Of a DNA stretch of 64,000 bases, positions 13,001 through 25,341 are shown piece after piece. The first letter of the stretch is position 1. Each line of letters starts with the position of its first letter. The position numbers and the translations under genes are program-made. A model generated the notes under the pieces. That model was not told the origin of the DNA. It was given only the letters and a program-made list of their open reading frames with translations, and did no database searches. The stretch comes from Micractinium sp. NFX-FRZ (taxonomy: Eukaryota > Chlorophyta > Trebouxiophyceae > Chlorellales > Chlorellaceae), in contig JAPTJF010000355.1 in assembly GCA_029339195.1 (NCBI GenBank), positions 1 through 64,000 on the forward strand, given 5' to 3'.

Positions 13001-16000
13001 CCCGCGCACCTGCACCACTATGCTGCGGCTCAGCACGGCCACCTCGGCACGCATGTCCACCACCCTCTCCTCCCCGGGCACAGTCACCACCACCCCCAGG
13101 TGGGTGAAGCGCAGTGGGGTGCTGAGGTCCAGGCGAGTGGTGCCGTCAAACAGGGGCTGCACTCCTGCTATATCAGCCTCGTCCACATCAGAGGGGTTCA
13201 GGGAGGAGGAGGCAATCACCACACGGTCGCCCGCCTGAAGGAAGGGGGGGAGGGAAGCAAGGCATCGGGCGGATGAGCAGCAAGCGAGACACCAGGCCAG
13301 CTCACAGCTGTGCCGAGGTGGCCGTAAAGGATGCAGGCAGACACACAACAGCGCGCAGATTGGCCCCTTTTGCACACACCCCTTGCGCGGGAGCCTGTGC
13401 ACACCTGCCAGTTGACGGCGCCATTGATGATGATGCTGGCGTCGCCCACGTCGGCTGTGGTGTTCAGCACAGTCCAGGTAGGCAGCTTGGGCAGCCCAAC
13501 CAAGGTCAAGTTGCCGTCCTGCAGAGGGGGCAGAGGAGGGGAGGGGTGGATGGGGGTAAGTACGCAGGCAGGCAGAGGATGCAGCTTCATCCGCAGGCAA
13601 GCAACAGCTCATGTTGCACGCTGCTCGTCCCGAGCAAAAGCAAATACGAGCCACGCCATTGTCCTCTCACCCGCAGGCCAATAACTTTGGTCCCATAAAT
13701 TGGCATCTGCAAGTCGTTACGATCCCCATGCAGCGTGATGGTGGCGCGCCCAGGGAAGGGCATGCCAGGGGCGCCCACGAGCAATTGGCCACCGTTGATG
13801 AGGATGCGATGGGCAGCCAGGCGCAGCTCCTGAGCAAGGTGGGGCGGCAGAGGTGGGGTGGAGGTTAAAGAGGCAGCGATGTGCATGCTGTAGCAAGCTG
13901 TGTATGCAAGACAGCGTTAGACTGCAGCAACTGGTGCTTGCTGTCCACGTGCCTCGCACATTTCTCATCTCAAGCACAAGCCAAACTGGCCGGCCCCCAA
14001 TCGCTTGCCTTCGCCTCCCTTCGCCCATCCAACCCAGCATCCCCAAATTCGCCTGTCCTGCGCCGTTCCTCACCTGGCCGTCCGCCACATCAAAAGCCAG
14101 TGTCCCCTCGAGGATCAGCACATCTAGGACAGGGGTGGACACATCCAGCACCACGAAAGTGCCAAAAGGAACGACGACTGAGTCTCCCTCCAGAGGCAGG
14201 CCCTCAAGGGAACCACCCCAGGTGGTGGCCCGCGACCACAGATCAATGTAGTGGTAGAGCACGTTGGCTGCAGGATGAGCGAGTGCAGATGGAGGGTGGG
14301 GACGGCTAAGGAGATAGTGCATGGAATAGGAGCACAGAGAAGGATGCAAAGCAGGCATTCGCTGAGCTGGAAAACGATGTGGATTGGTGGTTGCAGGGCA
14401 CGCTGTGGTGTGGTCTACTCCCGCCTCCAAGGCAGCCTAAAAGCCTCACCCTGAGCCAAGCCGTTGGGCAAGACATGCACAAGAACAGGCAGAGGGCCGG
14501 GTGGCTTGGTGGACGGCTTGGATGTGACACAGGTCAGACTGGTGTCGTTGACGATTTGGGGGGCGGAGCAGGGCCACTGAAGCAAAAGGGAGGGCAGGAG
14601 AGGCTGGGTAGAGTATCGCAGAGCGGGCGCAAGCGATGCGGTGACCAGCGGCTATACTTGCCACTCAAGCAGCTGGCATTTGGGCCTTGGGCAGGCACCC
14701 AGCCAGCCACCCTCCTAAACCGCCCACCCCACTCTCCACACCCGCCCCACCCACCCGCACCCACCCCACCGCCACCACCCACTCACCCACCCACCCACCT
14801 GGCCGATGAAGACCTGGATGCTGGCGGCGTCGCTTGGGAACCCGCTGCCGCGAATCATCACTGTACTGCCACCTTCTGTGCTGCCTCGGGATGGGGAGAT
14901 GGCGCTGATTGTGGGTGTCAGGGCAGACGAGTACTCAAAACTCACCCCGAGCACTGCCGCCTCGGCAACAAGCTTGCCAGCATCGCTGGGAGCGATGAAT
15001 ACCGGCAAAGGCCCGCTGCTGGCGGCGCCGGATGCCAGCTGGCCACGGAACGCGGAGGTCTTGCAGCTGACCCAGCCGGGGGCAGAGGCCAGCACGTGGC
15101 AGGGGCTTCCGCTGCCGCTGCCACTGCTGCCGCCAATGAGAACTGTGACCTCGGAGGCGTTCCGGCTGAATCCGGAGCCAGTGAGGTTCAGCACAGTGCC
15201 GCCCGCAAGACTCCCAGCAGCAGGTGCGATGCTGCTGACGACAAGAGGAGCGTTCATGGCAGTGGTGTTTGAGTAGCCAAGGGGGGAGACTAGCAGGCGC
15301 AGCCCCCAATGGCCAGCCGGCAAAGGGGGCAGCCGGCAGCTGAAAGTCTCCTCGTAGGTGCCTGCAGCCAGGAGGAGGGCTGGGGGATGTGTGAGCCCCT
15401 CAATGCGGTATGAATCAGGTGGCATGTGGAAGCGGCATATTTGGCCATGCCTGAGAGCCTGTCTGCTACACAAGCATCCCAATGGCATGCCCACCTGCGA
15501 CAGACACATTGGCAGCCAGCAGCACTGTGGAGGTGCAGGTCAGAGGCGCGGAGCCGCCGATGAGCTGCACAGTGGCCAGGCTGCTGCTGCCGGGCAGGGT
15601 GGCGCCCAGGGCGCTAGCATTGGGTGCCTGCCAGGAGAGCGTGATCTCAGTGGCGGTGTGTGGTGCCAGAGAGCTTGGCTGGACCAGGAGAAGCAGCGGG
15701 GTGTGGGTTGCGGCATACCTGGAAGCCAAGGGGGCAAACGACAGGGCGGTGAAGGGGCGCGGGCCTGAATGCAATTTATTATTGGGTTATGCCGCTGTGC
15801 ACAATGGCATGATCTTCCCTTCGGGCCAATCAAGTCTTACCCTCCCACGCACTGTCCCGCCCACACATCCATTCAACACGAAACCCCACCTGAAAGGTAC
15901 GCTGCTGTTGAGCGCAGCGGTGCCTGGGAGCACCACCCCGGTGGTTGCATTGCGAGCCTCCACAGCCAGCGGAACAGCAAGGTCTGCTGAGCTGGCGGTG

Positions 16001-19000
16001 GCGCCGGTGGTGCAACGTATAGCGGTGGCGGTGGCAGCGGAGACAGCGCAGGGGATGGCCCCCAGCCGAACCGTTGAGAAACGATCTAGCTGAGCAACTG
16101 CGGGGTCGTTGGTGGATGCGAAGCCATGTCCTACAAGCTCCACTTCGGTGCCTCCAAACAAGGATCCAACAGCGGGTCTGATGCCTGCTGCTGCTGCCAG
16201 GTAGGTGATTGAGGAAGCGCCACTCGCCGCCAGCGCCGCTCCGCTCCCTGCCACATTCAGCTCGACAGGGTAGATGCCCGCTGGCAGCGCTGGCACCAGA
16301 CAGCTGACAACGCTGTCGTTCACTGTGCCGCTCACCGGGCAGTCTGAACCGCCCACCGTTACTCTGAGCAGGCCGGCATCGCTGCCAAATCCAGAACCGG
16401 AGAAGGAGAGCTCAGTGCCGTCGGGTGCTGCCACCTGCGGCGGCTCAATCCCCGCAACAACGGGGGTCGCTGCCATGCTGAAAGTGAAGAAGCAGCCCTC
16501 TAATTCTCCGCCCTCGCAGGCAGGCAGCGCTGGCACGCCGTTGACAGTCAGGCTGAGGGGCACCGCGGTGTCGGGAAGCAGGGGGAGGAGCATGGTGGGC
16601 GGGATGGGTTGCCAGCTGGAGCCGTTATGGCGGTACAGCAGGCTGATGGAGGCAGCCAATGTGAACTCAAAGTGCTCCAGCTGGAAGGTGGAAAAGCCAG
16701 CTGCGAGAAAAAGCTCCTGAGAAGAGTTCATGACCATCTGTGCAACGGGATGAAGAGTCGAAAAGAAGGGGTGTCTGGGGGTCGGCGAGGGCAGGAAAAC
16801 ACGGGGATGATTCTCTATAAGTGCACCGCTGCCGGCACCGCGCCCCCTCAGCGCCTCACAACACCGGCACTTGCCCCTTTGCCCACCTGGTTGGCCACGC
16901 TCAGAGCCCAGCCGTCATCCGCCGAGACCGCAAACGAGTAGTTGCCAGGGGAGGAGATGTGCAGGGCGCCCGAGAACCGGGAGGCCCAGAAATCGGTTGG
17001 AGAGAGGCCCGATGGAGCTCCATCGCCCCAGTTGTGGATCAGCCCTGTCTCTAGGGTGCGCACGGTGGGCTGCAGGCCTGCAGGAGAGAAAACAAGCGGG
17101 GGCGTGCATGCACCGGCTGTCAGGGATGGGAAGGCAGAATGGAAAGTCAACAAGCAGGCAGGCTGGCAGGTTGGCAGGTCGGCAGGCAGGTGGGCAGGCA
17201 GGCGGGCATGCAGGCGGGCAGGGCGGCAGGAGGGGACCAAATGGGCATGCAGGTAAGGACACACGAGCATTTGCTGCAGGCAAATCAAGCACTGTCCAGA
17301 TGCAGCACCGCACCATGCATCCACCACCTCTGCTATCCAGAAATGCCTCTTGCCTGGGATTGCGCTTGGCACGGCGCGGCGCTCCCATGGGAGGTACATG
17401 GGCAGTGCAAAGTACTCTGCCGTCACCTGCCCATAAAGACTACGAGTGCGGCAGGTTAGCGCAGAGAGGTCGGCGGCAAGAGGGTCGCAGGGCAGCACGC
17501 CGCCCAGCAGCACCTCTTGGCCGGCTGCAATGTGGGTGATATTGAGCCCCGCACCACCTGTGACCAGGCGCAGCAGCGTGCCACCCGCTAGTGAGCCAGC
17601 GCGCGGCTCTAGGCTCTCGATTGTGGCAGCCACCGCCAGAGGTAAGGAGCCCAGGCCCAGCTCGGTGCCGCCGGCAGCGGCACGGCGCCGCAGGCTGAGG
17701 CTGCGCTTCCCCGCCACCATCATGTCAGGCAGAGTGCAGGTCAGGCTGCTGCCGTCGGGCGCCAGCGTGGTGACGGCACACAGCTGCTCACTGCCGCTCT
17801 CCCTGTCAGCGGCGACCACCAGGGTGTACTCGTCGGCGTGCTGGGTGGTCGCCACCAACACCTGCCCCTGAAAAGCGACCTGGGGCGAGGCCGACAGCAG
17901 GCGCGGGGTGGAGGATGCATCGTAGCTGAAGGTGCAGCTGTGCTCAGAGCAAATCGTGCGTGGGGTGCCAGGCTGTGCCCAGCAGTGCAGCTTAAGGGCA
18001 TCCTGCAGGTTTGGGGGCAAGGAGGGAACTCCTGGGTGTGAGAGGGAAGTGGAGTGCAGGAAGAGCCCTGCTGTGGCTGCCATCCTGGTGCACAGCTCTC
18101 ATCAGCAGGCCACGCTGCTACTGCGATCCGCCCTCCCGCCTCCTGGCCCCGCCCCCAGCTGGTAAGGCGTTCTTCCAGGCCGCACCTTGGCCAGCCACTT
18201 CGAGGGACACAGCACCACCTCTACCGCGCCCGGCGGGGAGGTGAGAGCAGAGCAGGCCGTGGCTGAGGGGTCCTCAGCTGATGTGTCAGCGGAGCAGTAC
18301 GGGCGGGTGCGGCAGGTGACAAACGTGGCGTTGGCCTCTACCACATCGCAGAGCAGCACACCATTGGGATGGGTGGTACTGAGCGGGACGTGGAGCAGTA
18401 CCACTGGCATGACACGCTCCTGACGGAGTAGCAGCCCTGCCTCCTCCACAAAACCAAAGCCTGCAGGAGGCCAGGCAGTGCACTCAGCAGGGGAAGCGAG
18501 GCCAGAGCTCCAGCCAGGGGACATGAAGCCTCCCTCCCGCCCCTCCCCCTGTGCATCAGACCAACCTACCGTCGAGTGTCAGAAGCGCGCCTCCGCCCAT
18601 GCTGCCCAGCGGCGGGGACACAGCCGTCACCTCCAGCACAAGCTCCAGAGGGGCAGCGCTGACCAGCACCAGCCCGCTGGCAAGCTCAATGTGCACGCTG
18701 TAGGTCCCAGGAGCAGAAGGCAGCACCATAGCGGTGAGGGTGCCAGGTGCTGCCCAGGTGAAGCTGGAGGCGGTGGCAGGGCTGGTCTGGGTGGGAGAGC
18801 TGCCAGGGGCGGGAGGCAGCGGATGCAGCCTGACTGTGCGGATCTCAGATACGCCACTAATGCCCTCCAGCTCCAGTTCAATCAGGCCTGCAGCAAGGCA
18901 GGGCGAGGGCGGGGTGTGGCTGCGTTAGCTGAAGTTCCCAAGGCAGGCAGCGGAGCTGCCGGCACAAAGCAGCAGCCCACAGGTGCTCAAAGGCGTTTTA

Positions 19001-22000
19001 CCCAACACATCACCCACCTCCAGCCGCTGGCAGAACTTCTGGCAGAAGGGAAAGCACGCGGGCCGCCATCACGCTGCCAGCGGGCGGAACCACCTCGACT
19101 CCTGCCGGCAGCTGGGCTGCGAGGAGGGTGGTGGAGTTATCCGCGACAATCTCCACAGTGACATCCACCAGGCCAGCCTCCGAGGGGCTCAGAGCGCAGG
19201 TGAGGGCCGAGGAATTGCAGGCGATGACAGTGCAGGGGTCAGCACCCACGTAAATCTGTGGGCAGGGGAGGGTGCAGAGGTCTGCAGCTGTTAGCAGGAA
19301 GAGTGAACAGTGTGGGTGCTCATCCAAGCAGAGACAACTTGTTCATTGAATGTGCTGTGCAGTGTCCTAGCCCGGTCCGTTCGCAGGTCTTCAACTGCGC
19401 TGCTGGCCACACCTGGTATGCTCCGCAGGCGGTATCATCAATGCCGTTGGCTGCCAGCGTCATCAAAACGGGCACACCCTGTGCCAGCTGCGCCGGCTGG
19501 GCTGCCAGAAGTTCCAACGAATTCACCAGCAGCGCTGTGTCCACCCCAGGCGCCATCAGCGGGGCACCCAGGCCGCCAAGGAGCACACTCGGGGTGCGCC
19601 AGCCAGCTGGGGTGCCAGGCGACACGGCGCACTCGATGAGAACATCGGTGCGGGACACCACTTGGCAGGAGGTAGCACCCAGATGGACCTCCGCACCTGC
19701 AGGGGGGGAGAGGCAAGCGGTACAAAACAGGCTCGATGAGAGCGCCCGATTCATCAGCTCTCCTCTGCAAGCCTCGTCTTACTCGCTTCATCAGCCTGCC
19801 CGCACCTGTGCCGCTGTCCAGGCCGCTGCCGTGGATCTGGAGCAGGCTCCCGGGGAGGACAGGGTCGGCGGCGGAGATGGAGATGACGGAGGGGGAGGCT
19901 GAGGTGGGCAGGTAGGAGAAGGAGCAGTCGGCGGGGTCGTCGGCGGTGCAGAGGGCCAGCACATCGTTGACCCACACCTCCACCACACCTGCGCCTCAAG
20001 AAGGGGGAGCACAGAGCAGGTGGGTGGGGCTCGTGAGGCGCTGAGTGCAGACCGGCAAACGTCATGGCAAAAGCTGAGCCTGCCTGGTCCTGGAAAACTG
20101 CATGCGTTCATGCCTCCCTGGAGGTGCCGCCAGCCACCCTGCTCGCCCTCACCTGGGGAGGACACCGGGCGGCGCAGGTAGTCGGCAGGAATGGGGCGCA
20201 GAAGGAGGTCGCAATTGCCGTCGCAGACAGTCAGAACCGTCGCCTGGGCAGCAGTACCCTGCAGGGTGCCCTCCCAACTGGCCGACAGTGGCGGCAGGTC
20301 GCAGGCGGCGGCGAGGAGGGGGTCAAAGGTGAGGATCCAGCTCCGGTTGCCGGTAAGAGAGCCAGCCAGCTGCACGTCAACAACGCCCGCGCCTGGCAGA
20401 CCCTGCAGCGCTGCTCTGACGTCGTCCGCACTGGAGTTGTGCGCCACCTCAATGCTTGCCTCGCTGCCAGCAAAGCCCAGGCGGAAGCTGCCTCCCAAAG
20501 GCTGGGAAGCCGCCCTGGTGACCGCTGCTGAGGTACGCAGGCCTAGCCCAGTGGCCCAGCCCTCTGCAGCCAGGCTGATGGCGGGCACAGTGTCGCCAGC
20601 CCGCGCAGGGAAGGTGAGAAGCCAGCAGAAGCCCTGGCGCAGGCCAGCAGAGGCGGTGGTGCGGACGACGGTGACGTTTGCCTAGTGAGGGTGACAGGAG
20701 CAGGATAGGGGGGCAAACAGAGAGAGGGCATTGGGATTACCAGACAGCGCCATCATGAACGTGCGCGGCGCAAGCCAAGCAGATCAAGCTAACAAAGAAA
20801 TGCATGCAGCCTGAGGCCCAGTGCGGAGCACCGGCCTGCTGCCGCCTTTCCCTCCTCCCCACCCCTCACTCACCGGTAGGTCAGGCACCAGCTGCCCCAC
20901 AGCTTCCGCCACCTCTTGGGCAGACGCCTGGGCGGAAAGAGTGCGGAATGCATACGCATCGGCAGACGTAAGCACATCCACACTACCACCCAGGCCCTCG
21001 GCCAGGGCGGTGGTGGTGCTAAGCTGGGGACCGTTTGTGGCTGGCAGCGCCAGCTGTGCGTCCAGGCTGGCAGCCAGGTCAACAACGCCTGGCGCCACTG
21101 CCACCTCCAGCTGCAGCTGCAGTGTTTCTGCTGCGCTGCTGTCACTGTCTTGCTGAGTGGGGGAACTGGAGAGGGAGACCTCCAAGCTCTCAGGGGGGAT
21201 CCTCAGCAGCTCAGACAGGCAGGCGTGCACCTGCTCAGCGCGGCTGCCTGCTGCCCAGTTGCAGGTGCGGCCGCCGCTGCCACTGCTGCTGTTGCTGGCG
21301 ATGAGCAGCAGCTCAGTGTCAGGGCTGGCACCGGTAACGGAGGCGGTCAGCACGTGAACACCAGGCTGATAGGCAGTCAGCTGAAGTGTCTGCTGCTGGC
21401 CGTACTGTTGCACCGACACAGACACAGTTTGCACCTCGGGAATGCTGTTCCATTGACGGGTGGCAGACGGGATGCGCACGCCAACTGCCAGGTGGTCAGC
21501 GCCGCCAAACTGCAGCAGCCAGAAAGAAGGCAAGGCAAGGCGTCGCTGGGGTGTTGCAGGCACCGAGCACACACACCGAAAGCCTGCCGATGGAGCCAGC
21601 AGCTGCAATTGTGGTCCGCGCCAACCCCGTGAAGCTGCAAGGTGTAGAGCACGCCCCTGCCCTGCTGAGCTCCTGCTTACCTGCTCAGCGTACGCCTCCA
21701 GCAGCAGGTGCTCCCCAGCGCTGAGTTCAAGGGGGGCTGACTCCTGGGAAGGCAGCTTTGCCCACTCCGCACTGGTTGTCGGAGAATAGGAGGCCCTTCA
21801 GCGGGGAGAGCGGTGGGTGCAGTGGAATGCGAGCGGGGGTGAGTGGCCAGAGGGGGGAGGTCGGGGCAGATGGCACATTGGTGGGATGAACAGGCTCGGA
21901 GACGCAGCCTGACATGCAGTGGTTGGCGCGGCAAGAAGAGCACACGGCCCCAGTATAGCCCAAGCAGGAAGGGCGTGCTCACCATCTGTTCAGGCTGCAG

Positions 22001-24710
22001 AGAAGGGTGCTGGTCACAGTGCCGTTTGGCAGCTGGCGGGTGGCCCACAGCTGACCACTGTCATCGGCGGTGCAGAAGAAATGGTAGGAGCCAGCGTGTG
22101 GAGCAACAAAAAATGCATCCAGGCGGCTGCAAACAAGGGTTGCGGAGGGACACGGCACATAATACAAACGGAGAGCTAGGCAGATCGAACTCCCCTGAAC
22201 AGAACAGGGATTATGAGAGAGATGGGCAGGCACAACTCGCGGCAAAGGGTGCAGTGTGCACCTCCGTCCCTGGACAAAATGCACGTTACCCAGCACACAG
22301 CAAAGCCAAGACGGCCCTGACCTGAGCAGGTTTTCCTTAGAGGAGGGCAGCGCTCGCATGGCGTCCATGAGCAGGGAGGTGTTGGAGGGGAGGGGATGCC
22401 AGGCGGCCAGGGAGCGCAGGTTGATAGAGAAGTTGGCAGGCGTGTCAAACCTGCAGGTGGGGAGTGAGGCGGGGGAGGCAGGTGGGGCAGACGGGGCGGC
22501 GGGCAGCATGCTGTTGGATAGCAGGAAGCGACGCGCTAGGAGAGGGTGCGGACACTGTGCCTAAAACATCGGGCTGCCCAGGCACCACCCCACCCCAGGC
22601 ACGAAACCTTCCTGGGCATTCCTCTTGATGCCCCAGCCTGCCCACACTATCCCACCCACGGTGCCCAGCCCAACCCCACCTGGCCAGCTGGATGCCGCGC
22701 CCACCGGGGTGTCTGCCCGTCTGCAGAAACAGCGGGGCGCGAGGGTCCTGCCACCCCTGCCCGCCGCCGCCATCTAGTGGCGCTGTGCGGCAGGTGATGG
22801 CCTCTGAGGTGGCGCTCTCCACAATGCAAGGACGTCCGCTCACGCTGACCTGGATTGCCCCGGCAGCGGCGGTCGGAAGGAAGCGTGCGCCACGAATGGT
22901 TAGCAGCTGGCCACCCCCCCGGCTGCCTGTGCGGGGCTCCACAAAGGAGACCTCCGGTGCAGCCTGCAGGTGGGGTGGGCGGCAGGGAATCACGTGTTGG
23001 AGGCGGGAAGGGTGGGACCTAGTGGGCCACCACGTGCGCCATTCAGCGCGACCTCTCCTGCTAGCTAGCCCCCATCAGCACCCTCTTACCGTGCCGTGCT
23101 GCCTGCTCGCAACCATAAAGCACCCACCGGGGGTTCCTGCCTAGCCCAGCAACCATACTTCAGACCGAACCCCAGCGCCCAACTGCCTGCTCGCCCCCAG
23201 CAACCACCCTGTAGCATATCCCCAGCACCCACCCGCCTGCCCTCCGCGCAGCGCCCATCCCCCGTGCCCGTCGCCCACCCTCCTGCCTGCCGCCCAAGGC
23301 TCACCCTCCTGCCCACCGCACAGCACCCACCTGGGTGCAGACAACCCAGCACCCATCTTCCTGCTCCTCCTGCATCGACCCCAGCACCCACCTGTCTTTG
23401 GCCCGCTGAGCAACCGGCCCCACCTCAGTACCCAACCCAGCTTCCACACCCTGCCAGATCAACAGCAGCCTCACCTGAACCAGGTATGGAGTGTTGTGGC
23501 GGTCAGCCCGGTATGCTCCCCTGGCAACAGCAGCCGCCCCCACTGGGAAAAGGGTGCCGCTGCTGAAGTCGAGCGTAGCATTGGAGCTGAAGGCGGGTAG
23601 GCTGCTGGAGGCGGCGGGGAGGGAGCAGTTCACGCGGAAGGCATTGGAGGAGTCCACGCCGAAAGCTATGCCTGCCTCATCTGACACCTGGCAGACTGCA
23701 CAGGCGGGGAGAGGGGGGTGAGGGGGGTGGAGGGAGGGGAAAGGGAGGGCGAGGGGCATCAGCTGAGCGAGCCCTGCAGCGCGCCGGCAAGAGAGAATGA
23801 GAAGAAGAAGAAGCAGAAGATGAAGACGCCCTTAGCGTGGGTAGAGGAACCCAGCAGAGGTGTGGACCCATGGCGGGGGCCCTTGCTGCTGGCTACCAGG
23901 GCGGGGGGAGGGCTGTGCCCTCTCCCCTTTGGAAGAGAGGATGCTTCGCGGAGCATAGCCCATCAGGAGAATAGCCGAAGGCCAGCCCCACGCCCTCAGC
24001 ACCCTGCCCTCCCACCTGCGCCGCCCGAAAGGGTGACGCTGGGCACATCCTGGCCAGCACCCAGCTGATGCATGGGCCACACCGCGGGGCCCAGCAGTTG
24101 GACGGTGCCAGGCGGCAGCTCGCCGCCTTGCCGTACCTCCGTTACCACTGCACAGATAAGGCGGCGGCACAAAGCGGGGTTTCAGATGACCAGGCTTCCA
24201 AGTTGCTGGACACCTGAAATGCCTCCCGGTTGGAATGTGGGTGCTGCCGGGCAGGTCAGGCCGCGGAAGCCCGAGAGGCACCCAGCACCCACCTACCTGC
24301 CTGCCCCCCAGACAACGCATCCCACCTGGAGTACTGGCTGACGAGTAGTTGAAGCAGCAGGCGCCCCACGTGGCGTAACCCACGTTGATGGAGATAGGCA
24401 GGCCCTGGGTGGGGGTGCCCTCCTGCCAGGGCGCCGTCGTGCATGCCAGCTGCGAGTTGGTGCAGAGCCACGGCACCACTGAGCAAGGCTGTCCGCCTGT
24501 AGATATAGCAGGCGCTGCCACACCAGGGTCCTGAAAGTTCCTGCCCTGGATTCTAAGTAGAGTGCCGCCAGCCAGGCTGCCCACGCGGGGGTTGAAGCCG
24601 GTGATGACGGGGGAGAACCTGGCCGCCAACACAGGGGTGGCGAGAACAAGCACGGCCGCGGCAAGGAGCGCCGCCGCCGCCGAGATTGGAGAGGCCGGCT
24701 GGCGCGCCAT
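1011..24710 (-). CDS. PKHD1L1: Fibrocystin-L-like giant type I surface protein (IPT/TIG, PA14, G8, beta-helix)
   Basis: This very large multi-exon gene has the architecture of fibrocystin-L (PKHD1L1). The start ATG at 24710 opens a signal peptide (MARQPASPISAAAALLAAAV, continuing to ATPVLA). IPT/TIG domains follow, recognisable by the recurring P-x-x-GS-x-x-GGT-x-L pattern, e.g. FNPRVGSLAGGTLLRIQG (24.6-24.3 kb), VEPRTGSRGGGQLLTIRG (22.95 kb), LEPRAGSLAGGTLLRLVT (17.6 kb), IRPAVGSLFGGTEVELVG (16.2 kb) and ISPSRGSTEGGSTVMIRG (14.9 kb). PA14-like segments lie at 22.45-21.98 and 17.08-16.89 kb. The first G8 region (W-x6-WGGSLEGLPLEGDSVVVP) is at 14.27-13.68 kb and the second starts near 7.76 kb. 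Each is followed by beta-helix-type sequence. A conserved segment with TDMDGSLLSHLGG lies near 9.2 kb. One hydrophobic span near 1375-1300 is followed by RRRR and a cytoplasmic Ser/Pro-rich tail ending at the TGA at 1011-1013. The large ectodomain should be extracellular or on the cell surface. Domain order matches the animal family. Individual exon limits were not all resolved, and a split into two genes cannot be fully excluded. Confidence 0.85.
7500..7625. repeat. Intronic GGCAGGCA-type minisatellite
   Basis: Degenerate tandem units of the type gggcaggcaggtaggcaggc, interleaved with gcggatgggcaggc, fill an intron just before the second G8 region of the fibrocystin-like gene. All frames here give only low-complexity peptides. 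Confidence 0.7.
17148..17245. repeat. Intronic (GGCAGGCA)n minisatellite
   Basis: A run of ggcaggttggcaggtcggca-type units lies inside a fibrocystin-like gene intron, between the second PA14-like segment and the IPT-containing exon upstream. It is the same repeat type as at 7.5 kb. Confidence 0.7.
23205..23420. repeat. Intronic minisatellite with CAGCACCCACC core
   Basis: Repeats centred on cagcacccacc (minus strand GGTGGGTGCTG) occur several times in the fibrocystin-like intron downstream of the exon whose donor is near 23477. Spacing is irregular. On the coding strand each unit resembles a splice donor (AG followed by GTGGGT). The same G-rich core recurs in the bestrophin intron near 61.85-61.97 kb. 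Confidence 0.6.
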
Positions 24711-25341
24711 TCCTGCTGCGCTTAGGGTGCCGGGCGAGGTCTTCTGGGGCCTCCCTGAGCCGCGGAAGCTCACGCGGGAGGGCGGTGGTTCCGGTCCAAG
24801 GCCACGCTCCGCGGCGGGACAGGCCGCTCTGGCTGACCAAGGCTGCCGTTTATCCGTTCGAGACGGCGGCAGAGCCGATTGAGGCGCCGGCGGGGAGAAT
24901 GCCGCGGATGAACTGCCGCCGCCCAGCGGCGCCACATCCCCGCAACCTTGCGCCCGCCAGGCGGGCCGCCTCCATTCCATCCTCACCCAGGCTGATGCCC
25001 ACACAACGAGCGGGTGCAGTCACATGGTATGTCCAGGCCAGGACATCCAAGACAGGAAGGTGTCCTCAATGCCAACCTGCCTCCTTCATCCACCTGTGTC
25101 CCCGCAGGCCGGCCCTCTCGTCACACTGCCATCTGTGAACTACATGCCCACTGCTTCTCACACTCAGGCGTCTCATGTGCACCTGCCCCGCGTCCCCCTC
25201 TGCTGCTGGAACACATGGCTCACTTGTGCTTTCTTGGTTCTAGTTGGATTGAAAGTACCCCAAAACAAAATAGGCATGAAGGCACAACAAAATCAAGCAT
25301 GGTGAGAGGCAGTCATCTCTGTCTCAGCCGCATGCACTGCC
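24711..25341. promoter_or_regulatory. Upstream region of the fibrocystin-like gene and 3' flank of the MYND gene
   Basis: About 630 bp separate the start codon of the fibrocystin-like gene from the stop of the MYND gene upstream of it. Both are on the minus strand, so this stretch must hold the 3' UTR of one and the promoter and 5' UTR of the other. The half next to 24710 is very GC-rich and the part near 25230-25310 is A-rich. I see no coding exon, and I could not pick out a TATA box. Confidence 0.4.
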
